Shown piece after piece: positions 18,278-30,100 of a DNA stretch of 64,000 nt. The translations under genes were made by a program, and so were the position numbers. The first letter of the stretch is position 1. Each line of letters opens with the position of its first letter. The notes beneath the pieces are model-generated. The model was not told where the DNA came from. It saw only the letters and a program-made list of their open reading frames with translations, and ran no database searches. The stretch is taken from NCBI RefSeq assembly GCF_030463535.1, contig NC_132894.1, positions 27,858,625-27,922,624 of the forward strand. The letters are read 5' to 3'. Source of the stretch: Salminus brasiliensis. Its lineage: Eukaryota > Chordata > Actinopteri > Characiformes > Bryconidae.

Positions 18278-20123
18278 ATATATTATAATAGTTCTATCTT
18301 ATAAAAAGGATAATGATGAAAAAAGTCAGAGAACAAAAACCTAGATCATTCCTAAATAAATAAACAAATAAAAGAGTGAAAGCATGAAACAAGGAACTGT
18401 AGTGAAGCAGTAATGATTAGGAAAAATAAAATAAAAAATGGAAAAAAAAAACCAAAAAAAAAAACCAAAAGGTGAAGAGACAACTAAAACAAACTCATTT
18501 AGAGATGAAAATGATTGAGTGACAAAAATATCGACTGATTCGTATTTTATTTTATTTTTTCTTATGTAGTGCATTTATACAGTCAAGCTGCATTACATTG
18601 TGTTTTATTTTATTTAGTTTGAAATGCTTGGGTGTGTTAAATCTTGGTCGTGTGGGTCACAAATTGAAAAGGTTGGACTAAGACGAGTGCTTTTGTGTTT
18701 TTGCTGTGGTATCTTTTTTGTGCATGCACTGTGATGCAGGAATTTTGGTGTCTATACGACACCAACTGTAGTACCATAACAACCCCAGCCTGTCGTTTTG
18801 TCATTGGAGTTTGACTCGACTTACTTTTCTGGTTTTTCAGGACTATGGGAATCTGCCTAAAGCAGACATTTTTGCCCTGGCACTCACAGTGGTAAGCGCC
18901 TCAGGGACAGAACCACTGCTGACGAACGGAGAAAAGTGGCACAGCATACGGAGAGGCCAACTCCCACACATACCTCAAGTGCTCTCACCAGAATTTCAAC
19001 TTTTGCTGAAGGTAAGTTGCATCAGCTACCTCTTCAACAGACACAGTGTCCACTGCCATGTGTTCAGCATTCTGTGTGTGTGTGTGTGTGTGTGGTGTCA
19101 TTTAGAAAGATGCTAATTGTCAACTGTCTGTTATAGACGATGATTCATCCTGATCCAGCCTGCAGACCATCAGCCGCAGCCCTCACTAAGCACCCTGTCC
19201 TCCTGTCCACCTCCAAACTGAGTGTGGACACACTGCGGGAGCAGCTTCAGGCAGAGAAATTCAAAAATGCACTGTTGATGAAGTAAGTGCTTAAGCATAG
19301 CTACACTGTCATTGTTGACTGTGCACTCACTGAGCAGGTAGTAGAAAGACATGTACACCTACATAGATACAGTTTCTAACAATGCAGTGCATAAAACCAT
19401 GTAGATATGGGCAAGCAGCTTTAGGTAATGTTCACATCAACCATCAGAATGGGGAAAAAATAAAATTTTGAGAGCTGCATGATTGTTGGTGCCAGACTGG
19501 CTGAGTATTTCTAGAACTGCTGATCTGGGATTTTCAGCACAGCAGTCTTTAGAGGTTACTCACTCTAGTGCACAACAGTTCTGTAGACGAGACGTCACAA
19601 AGCAAAAGCCGCCTCAAACTGGTTTACTGAACAATAATAAAAAAATGTTTCAAACATCTCAGGAATTCATGTCGTGAACAATTAAGGTCCATTTATCTCA
19701 GTACACAATCACATTTAAATTATTATTACCAACCCTGGTTTGGAATGAACTAGTGTGATGGCCCTGTGGGGTCCTGAGCATTGAAGAACAGGGTGAGGCT
19801 AATAAAGTATGCAGAGAATCAGATGGACTGCATTCTGGAACTGCAAAGTGTTCCTATATGGTCAGTGGAGCTGATAGAACGATAATAATATTCTGATATG
19901 ACTGTGTACATTTATCTTAATTGACGTGGCTACCTTTGCATATTTGCTCACTTTGGTTCTGTGTTCATTTAGGGAGCTGAGGGAAGTCCAGCTGGCCGCA
20001 GCAGTTGCCCAGGAGAGCATCTCCCATAACGCTACGTCGTATTCCACTGGAGTCGGCTGCAACGCATTCTCCAGACATGTTGGGAAGAAGATAACTCGTT
20101 CACTCAGTCTAACAACATTCTGA
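14221..20123 (+). CDS. wee1: Wee1-like protein kinase, 10 coding exons
   Basis: Nuclear dual-specificity-like kinase that phosphorylates Cdk1 on Tyr15 and delays mitosis. Coding exons: 14221-14574, 14669-14859, 15927-15984, 16093-16262, 16421-16689, 16952-17038, 17634-17719, 18841-19011, 19137-19282 and 19973-20123 (TGA). They sum to 1,683 nt, 560 residues, somewhat shorter than human WEE1 (646) because of a shorter N-terminus. The start is the ATG at 14,221 ([14 protein letters not shown]); the open frame extends upstream only through a non-ATG codon. Landmarks: [13 protein letters not shown], glycine loop GTGEFG (224-229), [11 protein letters not shown] with Lys246, HMDIKPSN with Asp344, and GDLGH (Leu in place of the Phe of DFG, as is usual for Wee1). 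The C-terminus [13 protein letters not shown] resembles WEE1 rather than WEE2. Synteny with znf143 and swap70 agrees. Confidence 0.95.
17100..17520 (-). mobile_element. Decayed Tc1-like element fragment in a wee1 intron
   Basis: Read on the minus strand, 17,106-17,345 encodes a peptide including [20 protein letters not shown] and [11 protein letters not shown], which resembles the N-terminal HTH region of fish Tc1-like transposases. The frame then breaks. Clear terminal inverted repeats were not located. It lies between the exons ending at 17,038 and starting at 17,634. Confidence 0.55.
18228..18281. repeat. (TA)n microsatellite in a wee1 intron
   Basis: An almost uninterrupted TA run lies inside the intron 17,720-18,840. 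The rest of that intron is AT-rich, with purine-rich A runs at about 18,420-18,470 and no recognised element. Confidence 0.95.
19480..19690 (+). mobile_element. Fragment of a Tc1-like transposase gene
   Basis: The plus strand encodes a short peptide with [20 protein letters not shown], a decayed helix-turn-helix of a Tc1-like transposase. The same family appears on the minus strand at 22,876-23,109 (RTADLLGFSAEQSLEIT). It lies in the last wee1 intron (19,283-19,972). Confidence 0.65.
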
Positions 20124-20945
20124 TACTCAGTTCTAGTTTTTTTTTTTCCTTGCTGATGAGGTGACAGTGAACTTTGGAGTGTGAAATAGTCATGTGATCA
20201 CTTAGCGGAAAATGTCTCACTTCGAAACACTGGGGTGACACCTCGAGCCATCTACCAGAAAAACTGCAACCTGCTGAACCATGGAGACAGATAACCACAG
20301 TGTGTCTCCAGACTTTATTTTAAAACTCGCTTTCTGGTCAGAGCTAGGTCGTATGATCTGTTAGCATGGGCTTGGATGAGTAAGCCCTGTAGTGTAGGCT
20401 TTCAGCTTGAATATTTAAGGCACAGAAAAACAAAACTCACAGGCAAAACAAAAAACACAGGCCAGTACATAAGTAACAAAAATACCACTGAGGGTATTTT
20501 TGTTGCTTATGTACTGGCCTAAGCGGTATTTAGACACTAACTAGTGTGTATTTATTTTGAATATGTTTTCAATTTTTTTTTAATAGGATTTACACCTGAT
20601 GGTGTGTCATATTTGAGAAGAGTCTGTATGTAACATGTGGACCAGTACTAATTCTTATTGGAACAACAATAATAGTTTTTTTTTTCTTTAAGAATTCCTT
20701 TGACGTGAATGTGTGCTGTGTGTTAAATACCCTGTGAAAGGTAGAACACAAGGCAGTGATGGCACTTTGATTGCACTGATGCAATTTCTATACAATCTGC
20801 TGCTAAAGGCAGGCGCTTTTATTGTACAGCCTACTGATGTTTACATGCACTACTATATTGAGATTTTCCATTATATGGGTGTTGTTGTTTCATGATGTAT
20901 TACCATGAAGTGATTTTCATTAAAAACAACATACTTAATTTTTTG
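20124..20945 (+). other. wee1: Probable wee1 3'UTR
   Basis: The region from the stop codon to just after a candidate poly(A) signal ATTAAA (20,919-20,924) has no other gene. It contains the stem-loop at 20,459-20,520. No canonical AATAAA lies nearer to the stop, so a 3'UTR of about 0.8 kb is inferred. Its true end is uncertain. Confidence 0.5.
20459..20520 (+). repeat. 28-bp stem, 6-nt loop hairpin in the wee1 3' region
   Basis: The left arm 20,459-20,486 (AGGCCAGTACAT... ending AATACC) pairs with 20,493-20,520 (GGTATTTTTG... ending GGCCT). The only non-Watson-Crick position is 20,474 with 20,505, which is a U-G wobble in the sense RNA. The loop is ACTGAG. Confidence 0.9.
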
Positions 20946-21045
20946 TTATTAATAACTTGCTATTTGACAAATGTTATTACAGATGATAAATGCTAACATT
21001 AAATAATTTAGGCATATGTATAGTTGCAATGGCTCATCAAACATA

Positions 21046-21046
<1 letters not shown>

Positions 21047-21095
<49 letters not shown>
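21047..21095. repeat. (TA)n microsatellite
   Basis: A pure TA run downstream of wee1. The flanking 21,096-21,480 is AT-rich with nothing recognised. Confidence 0.95.
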
Positions 21096-21097
<2 letters not shown>

Positions 21098-21489
21098 TAA
21101 GGATATTATAAAGTTGCTGTTACGCAAATTTTGTCTCAGTCTTAAGGACAACTGCCACATTCAAATTGTGCCAAAAAGTAAAAAATAGAAAAGTTGGAGA
21201 GACAAGGTTTTGTTTCAACAGTGATATAGATATAGATATACTACTTATTATGCAAGGAACATGTTGAATGCTTAAGTATGTTAATGATTAAGATCCACTC
21301 TAATTTTAAGTTGTTCCTGCAGTTTGCTTTACATAAAAAGATTATTTTAAGAAAGCAACCTCAACAACTTTTAAAAATTTCAGTCACTTGTCTGCACCAT
21401 AACGGTTAGCTGAACAACGGAATCAACATTTAACAGATTCTGTTTGAGATCGTGCCCAAAGATGGCAGATGATAGATGAATATATAATA

Positions 21490-22200
21490 TTGAATCCGGT
21501 CACCCTTTTGCTGCCAAAACAGCCTTGACCTGTCAAGGCATAGACTTCACTAGACCTCTGAAATTATGCTGTGGTATCCAGCACCAAGCCGTCAATAGCA
21601 GATCCTTTAGTTCCTGTAGGTGGTAAGGTAGGGCCTTAATGGATCAAACTCCAGCACATCCCACAGATGCTCGATTGGATTGAGATCGGGAGAATTTAGA
21701 GGCCAAGTCATGACCTCTAACTCATTGTCATGTTCTTCAAACCATCTGCCATCAGGGAATACAGTTACCATGATGGGGTGTATTTGGTCAGTAACAGTGT
21801 TTAGGTAATAGGTAGGTGGTACGTATCAAAGTGACATCCATATGAATTGCAGGGCCCCAGGTTTCTAGCAGAACATTGCCCAAAACATCACGCTGCATCA
21901 TCCACCAACATGCATCCTTGTGTCATCTCTTCCTTAGGAAAGCAACACACACGCACCTGTACGTCCGCATGATGTACAACAACAACAAAAAAACATGTTC
22001 CATTAGACCAGACCACCTTCTTCCATTGCTCTGTGGTCCAGTTCTGATGCTCATGTGCCTATTATAGGCACTTTTAATGGTGTACCTAAGACAGCATGTG
22101 CACCTTGACCGGTCTGCAGCAATGCAGCACCATACACAATGAGCTGTGATGCTGTTCTTACAGTTTTCTATTGGAACCAGCATGAACTTATTCAGCAAAG
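21490..22200 (-). mobile_element. Degenerate Tc1/mariner transposon, transposase on the minus strand
   Basis: The reverse complement of 21,643-21,705 reads WPLNSPDLNPIEHLWDVLE, the diagnostic catalytic segment of Tc1/mariner transposases around the third acidic residue. Upstream on the minus strand (to about 22,200) the remaining coding sequence is broken by stops and frameshifts. The element cannot be active. Confidence 0.85.
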
Positions 22201-22379
22201 TGAAATACTACTTAAAATACAGGACTAAAGCATTTAAAATATGTAAGACATTATTGGCAGTCCCCAAAAAGCTATAAACTCACTTGCAAGTACATTATAA
22301 AGAATAGTATACTAATACTAAGTAGGGGTTCTCTCTACTCCACTCCACCTAAATTCTACTTCATTCCACTTCATTCCAC

Positions 22380-23150
22380 AAGATGTTGCAACACTCCTTT
22401 GACATTCTCATCCATGTAGACATGATTGCGTAAGACTTTCCGGGTGCTGAGAATCCCTGTTCTACCACATCACAGAGTCACTGAAAAACACTAAACTCAT
22501 TGTCATGTTCTTGAAACCAGTTTGAGATTTCCCATCATGCTGAAAATAGCCATAAAATGATGGGTAAATTGTGGCTGCAGTGCTCTAATAGGCCATGGCA
22601 CTATGATTGGTATGAATGGACCTAAGTGGGCAAAGAAAACATTCCCCGCACCATTCCACCACCTTGCTGTTGGCACCAAATTCAGACATTACCCTCTGTG
22701 TGCCTCATCAGAAATCAAGATTCATCAGATCAGTCTTCAGCTGGCCTGTTGTGGGGAGCCTCTGCCCACAGCACCTTTAGCTTTGTGTTCCTGGCTGACA
22801 GAGGTGGAAAGTTTGCTGCTGTTGTAGCTTTTCTGCCTGGAAGGACATTCTGAGATACTTTTCTGTTTACCACAACTATACAGAGTGGTTATCTGAGTTA
22901 CCATAGCCTTTCCTTAGTTTGAACCAGTCTGAATATTCTCCATTGACCTCCCTCATCAACATGCTGCTTCCATTTGCACAACTGATGCTTACTGGATGTT
23001 CTTTTCTGGCACCTTTCTGAGTAATCTCTAGAGACTGTTCTGCTGAAAACCCCAGGAGATCAGCAGTTCTAAGAAAATGTAAACTAGCCCGTCTGGCACC
23101 AACAATCATGAGTAGGTGTCCAGGTCTTCCTTGTAAAGTTCTAATTGAGT
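22380..23150 (-). mobile_element. Second degenerate Tc1-like transposon, minus strand
   Basis: The minus-strand peptide at 22,876-23,109 includes RTADLLGFSAEQSLEIT and LMREVNGEYSDWFKL, the N-terminal DNA-binding region of a widespread teleost Tc1-like transposase. The stretch 22,490-22,860 aligns by eye with the rest of that family, including the 'ctcattgtcatgttcttg' start of the conserved block. Several frame breaks make it a pseudogene. Confidence 0.75.
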
Positions 23151-23324
23151 GTACAACTTGTGGTCATCTTGTATTCCATAGCATCATTATCTGTGCATTT
23201 TCACTGCAGCTATCAGGCATATATTTCTCCAGACTGACCCTGATAACCTTATTTTTGTGATATATAATTATCATTGCATCTTAACTATGTTTTATTACTG
23301 GGTTGTAAGTGAAAGTTCTAAGTT

Positions 23325-23615
23325 CGGCCATGTAACTGTCTTCACTGGCTTCCTGCAGCTGCTTCCCGCATCATATTCAAAACCCTGATGCTGGCCTACA
23401 AGCCAAGGATGGACCAGCCCCATCATACTTGATGGTAATGGTCAAAAGCTGATCTGTACCAGTCCTTCAAGCTTCAAGTACGACTCGGCTTGACCCACCA
23501 TCCTTTACAAACCACGGAAGACAAGCATCCAGGCTTTTTTTTTTCTGTCCTGGCACCAAAGTGGTGGAACGAACTTAAGCGTCTGCTTAATGCCTTCAAT
23601 GTAAATGTAAATGTA
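23325..23615 (+). mobile_element. 3' end of an L2-type non-LTR retrotransposon
   Basis: The sequence resembles the end of the L2-like reverse transcriptase ORF common in fish: it encodes a broken form of the HWLP...KP.L..LAYK segment and a 'cctggcaccaaagtggtgg' block. It ends with a short TAAATG-type tail repeat (23,598-23,615). It is 5'-truncated and has lost its frame. Confidence 0.65.
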
Positions 23616-24038
23616 AGTCACTGAATTCACTTCTATGTCATTTGAATGATTCCTAGTGCTGTAATATAGCACTGTTTTTATTTCTAAGCATATAAATATC
23701 TAATAGAGCGAGCTAGCCAGGTGAAAGTACAGCCTCCACACCACAGGGTTAGCTGTAACTAAGCCACAGAGGGGGAAATGAGAGGTCCATGCTATATGCT
23801 TATTTGTCCTTCACATAAATGTCCATGCAAAAGCAGTTTTCTTTTTCTTACTGGGTAAAATATGAGATAAAATTGCAAATAGGGCCAAACGAGCCTTAGA
23901 TATGGAGTATAAGTGAGTTTCTCAGTGTAGGTTAGCATCCCTGTAGATGCAGCGCTGTGAAGAGTCCAGCCTTCTGAGGCTCTCTCTGTCACATGACTGG
24001 ACTAGTGGATGTTAGTGTAGCTGCTGAGTGCTTTCTGC

Positions 24039-24039
<1 letters not shown>

Positions 24040-24076
<37 letters not shown>
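24040..24076 (+). repeat. (TG)n(AG)n repeat in the swap70 5' region
   Basis: A (GT)8 run passes directly into (GA)n and ends about 30 bases before the swap70 ATG. It is therefore very likely part of the 5'UTR or core promoter. Confidence 0.85.
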
Positions 24077-24107
24077 TGAGGCAGAGACAGGGTGAGCTCG
24101 GCTGAAA

Positions 24108-27100
24108 ATGGTACATCGAGACGAAATATTAAGACCAATATGGCACGCGTTTGCTGCACTGGACGTAGACCGAACCGGGAAAGTCTCCAAGTCCCAGCTG
24201 AAGGTAAGGCGAGCAAAGGCGCCCGCAGTTTCCAGCAGAGAGACACCAAAATGAAACTTTAATCTGGTGGTGTTTCCTTGTTTGACGGGGCTGAAGTTGC
24301 CTTCTTGGCTTTTTTTTATCCACCTTAAATGGTGCCACGGTTGTTTTCTGGAACTGAGAGTTGGAGTAAGAGAGCACTTTTAATTGTAAGAGATTTAATT
24401 GTAATGGCACTTAAGGCCAATAACAGTACAGTATTAGAGTAATGGACGGTTGCGCCACGCTGCGCTTTGCTGAAGGAAGGTAAACAGTGCACAGCTCTGA
24501 TTTCAGTACCTCTTATGGATATGAGTGTATTTCAGTGTTTTTCCTAGCATATATTTTCCTAAAAAAAAAAAAAAAAAAAAAAAATTAAAAAATAATAAAA
24601 ATATATATATATATTTATATATTTTTTATACAGAGTGTATAAGAAGTATAAAAGAAAACCTACGGTGCCATGATTCAACTTTGCCATTTTCTTGTGACTA
24701 ACATGCATAAATATGTATTTATAGTTTATTATTTTATGACTCACAGATTACAGATATTGTGTTGCTTACAGATGTTGCCTTAAACTGCCAGAGAAACATA
24801 CAGTCATGTGAAAAATGAAGAACACCCGGGAAAACATTTGTCCTTTTAACATATTTAAAATGATGGTCATTTGATTCTCATCAATAGATGGAGGTAATAG
24901 AGGAGTCTGTCTTATTTAAACCTCAGACATTCTGTCTGGTTTGCTCTGGACTGTTGCAGTGAGTGGTGAAGGTCACCTCGGCCAGATCCAGAGAGCTCTC
25001 TGAGGCCCTCAGAAAGAAGGTGGTAGATGCAGATGAGTCTGGGAAAGGGTTTAAAAAGAGCTCAGAACGATGTTCAGAACGATCATTTCCAAGTGAAACA
25101 ACTGCCAGCATGGCCAGGTCAGGCCGTCCTAGTGAGTTCTAGACCACAAAGTGCACACAGAAGTCTCCAGCAATCCTAAAATATCATCACTGGACCTGCA
25201 GGTCAGCATCTACCATCAGAAGGAGACTGCACAAGTTAGATTTTTCATAGGAGGTGTTTATCAGAGCAAGATTTATGAAGATGTATCTGTCTAAAGCATG
25301 TTGCTGGTCTTGGTGTAGGTGTTCTCTTGCAAAGTTTAGTCTTGCCCTGTTTTTTTTTGGGGGGGCAAACTTATTGTATCAGCCATATCTCTTCATTTTG
25401 TTAAATGCAGATCAAATGTCTGTATGTTTAAGTATGTAAAAAAAAAGGTTAAATGGAGTGTCCTAATTATTTCACATCACTGTATCACTTCTCAAATCAT
25501 AACTTGGTAGAGATGGTCGCTTTTGCCTATGTGAAACTAAAAGTCTCACTTCATGTTTTTATTTATAGAGGCATGATTTATACTTGAGCACTCTTGCAGA
25601 AATGAGGAAGACTGAAAAATATCTAGTTCAGAAACCCTCACCCTCCCTGGGCGGTGTTGTGATCTGGCGTTAAATAGCAGGGCTATGCTACACAGATTTA
25701 GATTTATCAAGATCATTAAGGTCAGCTCTCCCATGCCATGTTTGTGTGTGTGTGTGCCCATAGGTGCTGTCTCAGAGCCTGTACACAGTGCTGAAGATCC
25801 CTCATAAAACCTCTGATCTGGAGGCGCACTTTAAGGATGATGATGAGGGTCCCGTGTCAACTCAAGGCTACATGCCCTATCTCAACATGTTCATCCTGGA
25901 CAAGGTACCCAGGCCTTCTGCCCTTCTGAACCTTCACCTCTTCAGCTCAGCAAAGCATCTACAGTTCAGTTCAGCCAGTGTGCAGTATAGTTTGCTGATT
26001 TTCCTGCTCAGACATTTACTGCTCGATCTGACTCCTATCTAAAGAGATGAATCTGGTGTGTTCCTGCAGAAAATCAAACCAAACAGTGTTTTACTTCGGC
26101 CCTCCAGGATTGGAATCCTTGTTTGACACTGTGTGTTTTGCATAGAGTTCAACTGATACATAAATTGGCTGAAACTGTTGACTGATGAAAACTGTTTTTT
26201 TTTCAGATAGATAGGGCAGAACCTTAAAAGGTTGTACCCCTGGGGAACCCAGAATGAGTCACTCCCTATTTAACTATAGCTCAGCAATGAAGGGTGGATT
26301 AAATGGTGAAATTAAACACTAAACACTATCATGGCTAAAATAAAAAATCTCTCTCTCTCTCTCTCTGTTATATATATATAAAATATATGGAATATGTGGA
26401 AACTAATATAAAATAAAGAGGTAATAAACAGGGTTTAACCCCAGGATTCAACCCCAGTGCAGCAATATTTATAGTATTTAAGAGATAAGAGTAAGAGTAT
26501 GTTCATTTTGATTTAGGAAATGAGAACTGGAAATCAAATATCTGCATAAAGCTAAGGTTAAATTAAACTTTTAAAATGTAAAAAAAATGAATACAAAAAA
26601 GATTCCGTCTGATTGATCTGAAGGTTAGCCCCTTAAAATATGTCTCCATGTCAGCTAAATGTTCATGTTGGGCCCTGCTCTTATTCTCACTTCCTATAAT
26701 ATATATATTTTTAAGCTTCCAGTAAGGTTGAACTCTTTTATTATTCTCATATGTAAAGTTAATTCTCAAATCTGCTGGTCTTAGTCCACCAAAACAAATG
26801 TTAAGTAGCAGTAATAATTATATCTCAGTAAGATGTAACACAGATTGATCATTAATATTAGTTGTAGTAATTAATTTGTATACATCTTAAGCATTTAAAA
26901 AAACACTGTTAATGACTAAAATATGTATGTCAAAATAGAAATAAACTAAAAACAGATTAGATGAATGTACAAGTAACTTCAAATAAATTCAAAACTAAAA
27001 GTATCGCTTTGAAATGAATTATAAAGCATATAAAAGTATCAGTGAATATAGTGCTGAAAGCTCTTATGTAGTAGGTCACATATTATGCAGCTCAATGTAT

Positions 27101-30100
27101 GTCACTAGTCACCTAAAAAGGAACAAATATAACAGTATTGGGAAAATGTCTTAAAGCATTATATATTATATATTTTATTATTAATGTACTTTTACAGCAA
27201 CTTGCTGTTTAAACACTGCCTGGTACCAAAGACAGTTTTGAACTATAGAATATTGAATAGGAATATTGTATGTTTGTATTTTGTAGGTTATAATTCCTGT
27301 ATGCTGGAAGTAATCTATAGGAATAAAATTATTATCATTTAGAACGAACATATAGACACAAATACAGATGTGAATAGATGGTATACCATTTTCATTTTAT
27401 TGTTTATTGTTTACTACATATGTTATTTTTATCTTTGATGCAGGAATAAACTGGAAACAGAGTATTTTAAACATGTGACAGTTAGATAGTTTTTATATTT
27501 AAATAATTTTAGAAAAGAAAAATAAACCTACTATCTAGACTACTAACAATAGGACACAGTCTTATGAGGTTACTACACATATCTATTACACTTTTGATCA
27601 AGGGGGTACATTTATAATACACATAGTATACATTTTGAATAGTTATAGGATAGTATAGTATGAAGCCTTAGCAATGTTAGGTTGAACATATTTTAAGGAG
27701 GTTAGGGTTAAGTGGTTAACGTATGTGGTTAAAGCATGTTTTATGCAGAAAAAAGTGATGGGTTGAATTTAGCTTTCATTTTTAACTACAGAAGTGTCGT
27801 CTCCTCATTAACAATGTGTCAAAAGCTCATGATGGATGGACCACTAGAAATCTTCCTAAATGAATCTTTTACTGAAGGTTGTGTCCTTGTCCTATGAAGT
27901 TACTATTTCAGATATACGTTTTTTTTATTTGCAACAGCAACAGTGTGTTATCTCATTTATTGCCAAAAGTGAGTGAACTGAAATACAACACTCTGTTAAT
28001 GTAACATTGTTCATTTGGAAATGATGTACATGTGTATTTGAATTTAAAGTCAGCCCTCCCTTTCGCCTTCCAGACTAATCGTAACAACAGCTGGCTTGTC
28101 GGTTGGCTGCAGCTTCTTAATAAGTGTATTCGTGGCATGTGGCTGTATGTGCTTAGAAACAGGGTCAGTTAAAAACGTGGTGTTTGTGGTCACTGACACC
28201 CAGATAACAATTACGCTTACGTTTGTAAGAGCACAGGCTGTTTGACCAAACCAGAGAATAAGAGTAGTCATCATAATGGTGACTTCTTGTCTCCACTTAC
28301 TCATGTGACATGAGACTTTTGTCACTTGAAAGCTGGTATTTTTAGGTTTGGGATCGTACCACCATCCTGAGCATGCTTAGGATTGGCTTGAGCTTTTGTC
28401 TAAAAATGTTGGTAGCACATCTACAGATACTCAAATTGTGATAAAATGACATAAAATGATGAGTGAATATAAATTAGTATAATCCATTGCATTTCATTCT
28501 CAGTTTAGATGTATTTAAGATAATACACAATATAAATAATAGAAGTAAAAACAAATGTGTACTACCTTGTGTATAAATTGTTGCTAATTTGTTTGTTATA
28601 TGAATGTATTTTACTCATATTTGCTTACAGTTTCTTAAAAATGTCATTAATGAGATACTATTCATGGCCTTTCCTTATTTCCCCTGAAAAGCTGGCTTTA
28701 AAGATGCATTACAACATGCATCAATGCATTAATCAGTATTTTAAGTTGACGTTTGATTTATGAATCGTAAGTATGTGACTTTGGTTGGGTTACTAAATTT
28801 TCAGCTGATACTTAATAAGCCCATTTACAACCCTGTCTTTTCCTCAGAATGAAAAGATAAATGAAAAGGATGAGCTCTGATTTGCCGGTCCAAAGCCACA
28901 TAGCCTAGCCTAGCCAAGCCTAATCTATCTTAAATTAGTAATTTTTGTAATGCTTCCCAAGTCTTATCAGATAGTATGGCTGTTCTCATGGGGTGCAGTT
29001 AGCTGGCTGGACAGATTGTGGTAGGGTCTGGTGGGGTTACTTTTTAGCTAGACATCTGGCTAGTACTCGGCTAGCTTCATCGGATTTCCTAAGGCATGCA
29101 GCACGATCTTGACGTGCTGTACGGCGCTTGTATCGGTTGACCCTTCTCTTAGAGGTGCTTCACGTAGTTGGCTAGCATTAGCTTTTAGCCTTTTGAGCCT
29201 GGCCGTTGCCTTTTGGCTAGTTGGCTGGGCTTCTTTAAATTTTGGGGGTGTAAACGTAGTGAGCCAAGACTATTATGTAACAGTTTTGAGATTTTGGAAT
29301 TGGCCTGTTTTGCCAGTCTGTTTTGGTTGTGCCAAATTTTCTTTTTAATAAAGAGGCAGGAGTGGTTTTATAAACAGAGGTTCAGAGATTCTCACTTCTA
29401 TATACCAAACTCCTGTTATTCAACTATGCTAAGATGAATTCAGAAAACAGAAGCAAACTATATTTTAACAGAAACAGTCGAAAATTGTTAGGAACAATAT
29501 TCCATATATTCATATGTTTCAGTTTGACACAGATTCAATGTTTTAACTGACTTGCAGATCCAGGGAAACTTTGATTTTATGGAGCTGAACAGAATGTGTT
29601 GGACGTTGTGTTCTCGTAAGAACTCCAACTTTACCATGATCATCTCGGACGCTGATGCCTTTAAGGTCTGGTGCATTTTCAACTTCTTATCAGAAGACCA
29701 TTATCCTCTCGTCATTGTCACAGAAGAGGTGAGTCCCAAGCTGTGCTGCCAGCCCATTCATTTGCTTATTTGAATTATTTTAGTTATATGTGTTTAAAAT
29801 CTGGTTGTTTCTTCACGTTCAGATTGAGTATTTCCTACGAAAGCTGTTAGAAGCTGTAGGCAGTGACTGGAATGAAGGCAGGTTTGTGGACTACAAGGCC
29901 AAGCTGAGTTCAAAGAAGCATTGTCTGAATGTGTGGGAGCTGATTGAGCTGGTGGGCACGGGCTACTTCACCAAGGGCATGGAGCGCCAGACCATCTCCA
30001 TGGGAATCAATGAAGTCTTTCAGGAGCTCATTCTCAATATTCTGAAACAGGTAAGAACAATCTTGAAGGTTGTCGTCTAAATATATACCTCTAAAAACAA

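Larger units (their letters stand above)
16093..19282 (+). other. wee1: wee1 kinase-domain exons
   Basis: Exons 16093-16262, 16421-16689, 16952-17038, 17634-17719, 18841-19011 and 19137-19282 encode the catalytic domain (about 217-500). Ordered motifs are the glycine loop, the VAIK-like YAIK with Lys246, ALREVYAHA (helix C, Glu), the hinge IQNEFCNGG, the catalytic loop [17 protein letters not shown], the activation-segment end [11 protein letters not shown], the APE-equivalent ADIFALALT, and MIHPDP then RPSA. The linker between the catalytic loop and GDLGH is short and His/Asp-rich. One residue differs from my recollection of vertebrate WEE1: Gly in GDSGF where Arg is expected. Confidence 0.9.
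24108..30050 (+). other. swap70: swap70 N-terminal exons 1-4
   Basis: Exons 24108-24203, 25764-25904, 29558-29728 and 29823-30050 encode residues 1-212. They carry the EF-hand-like N-terminus ([20 protein letters not shown], then [11 protein letters not shown]) and the conserved [20 protein letters not shown] and [15 protein letters not shown] segments. All exon lengths are multiples of three and all introns are phase 0. Intron 2 (25,905-29,557) is 3.65 kb and mostly AT-rich, with one copy of the intronic repeat at 28,728-29,365. Confidence 0.9.
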
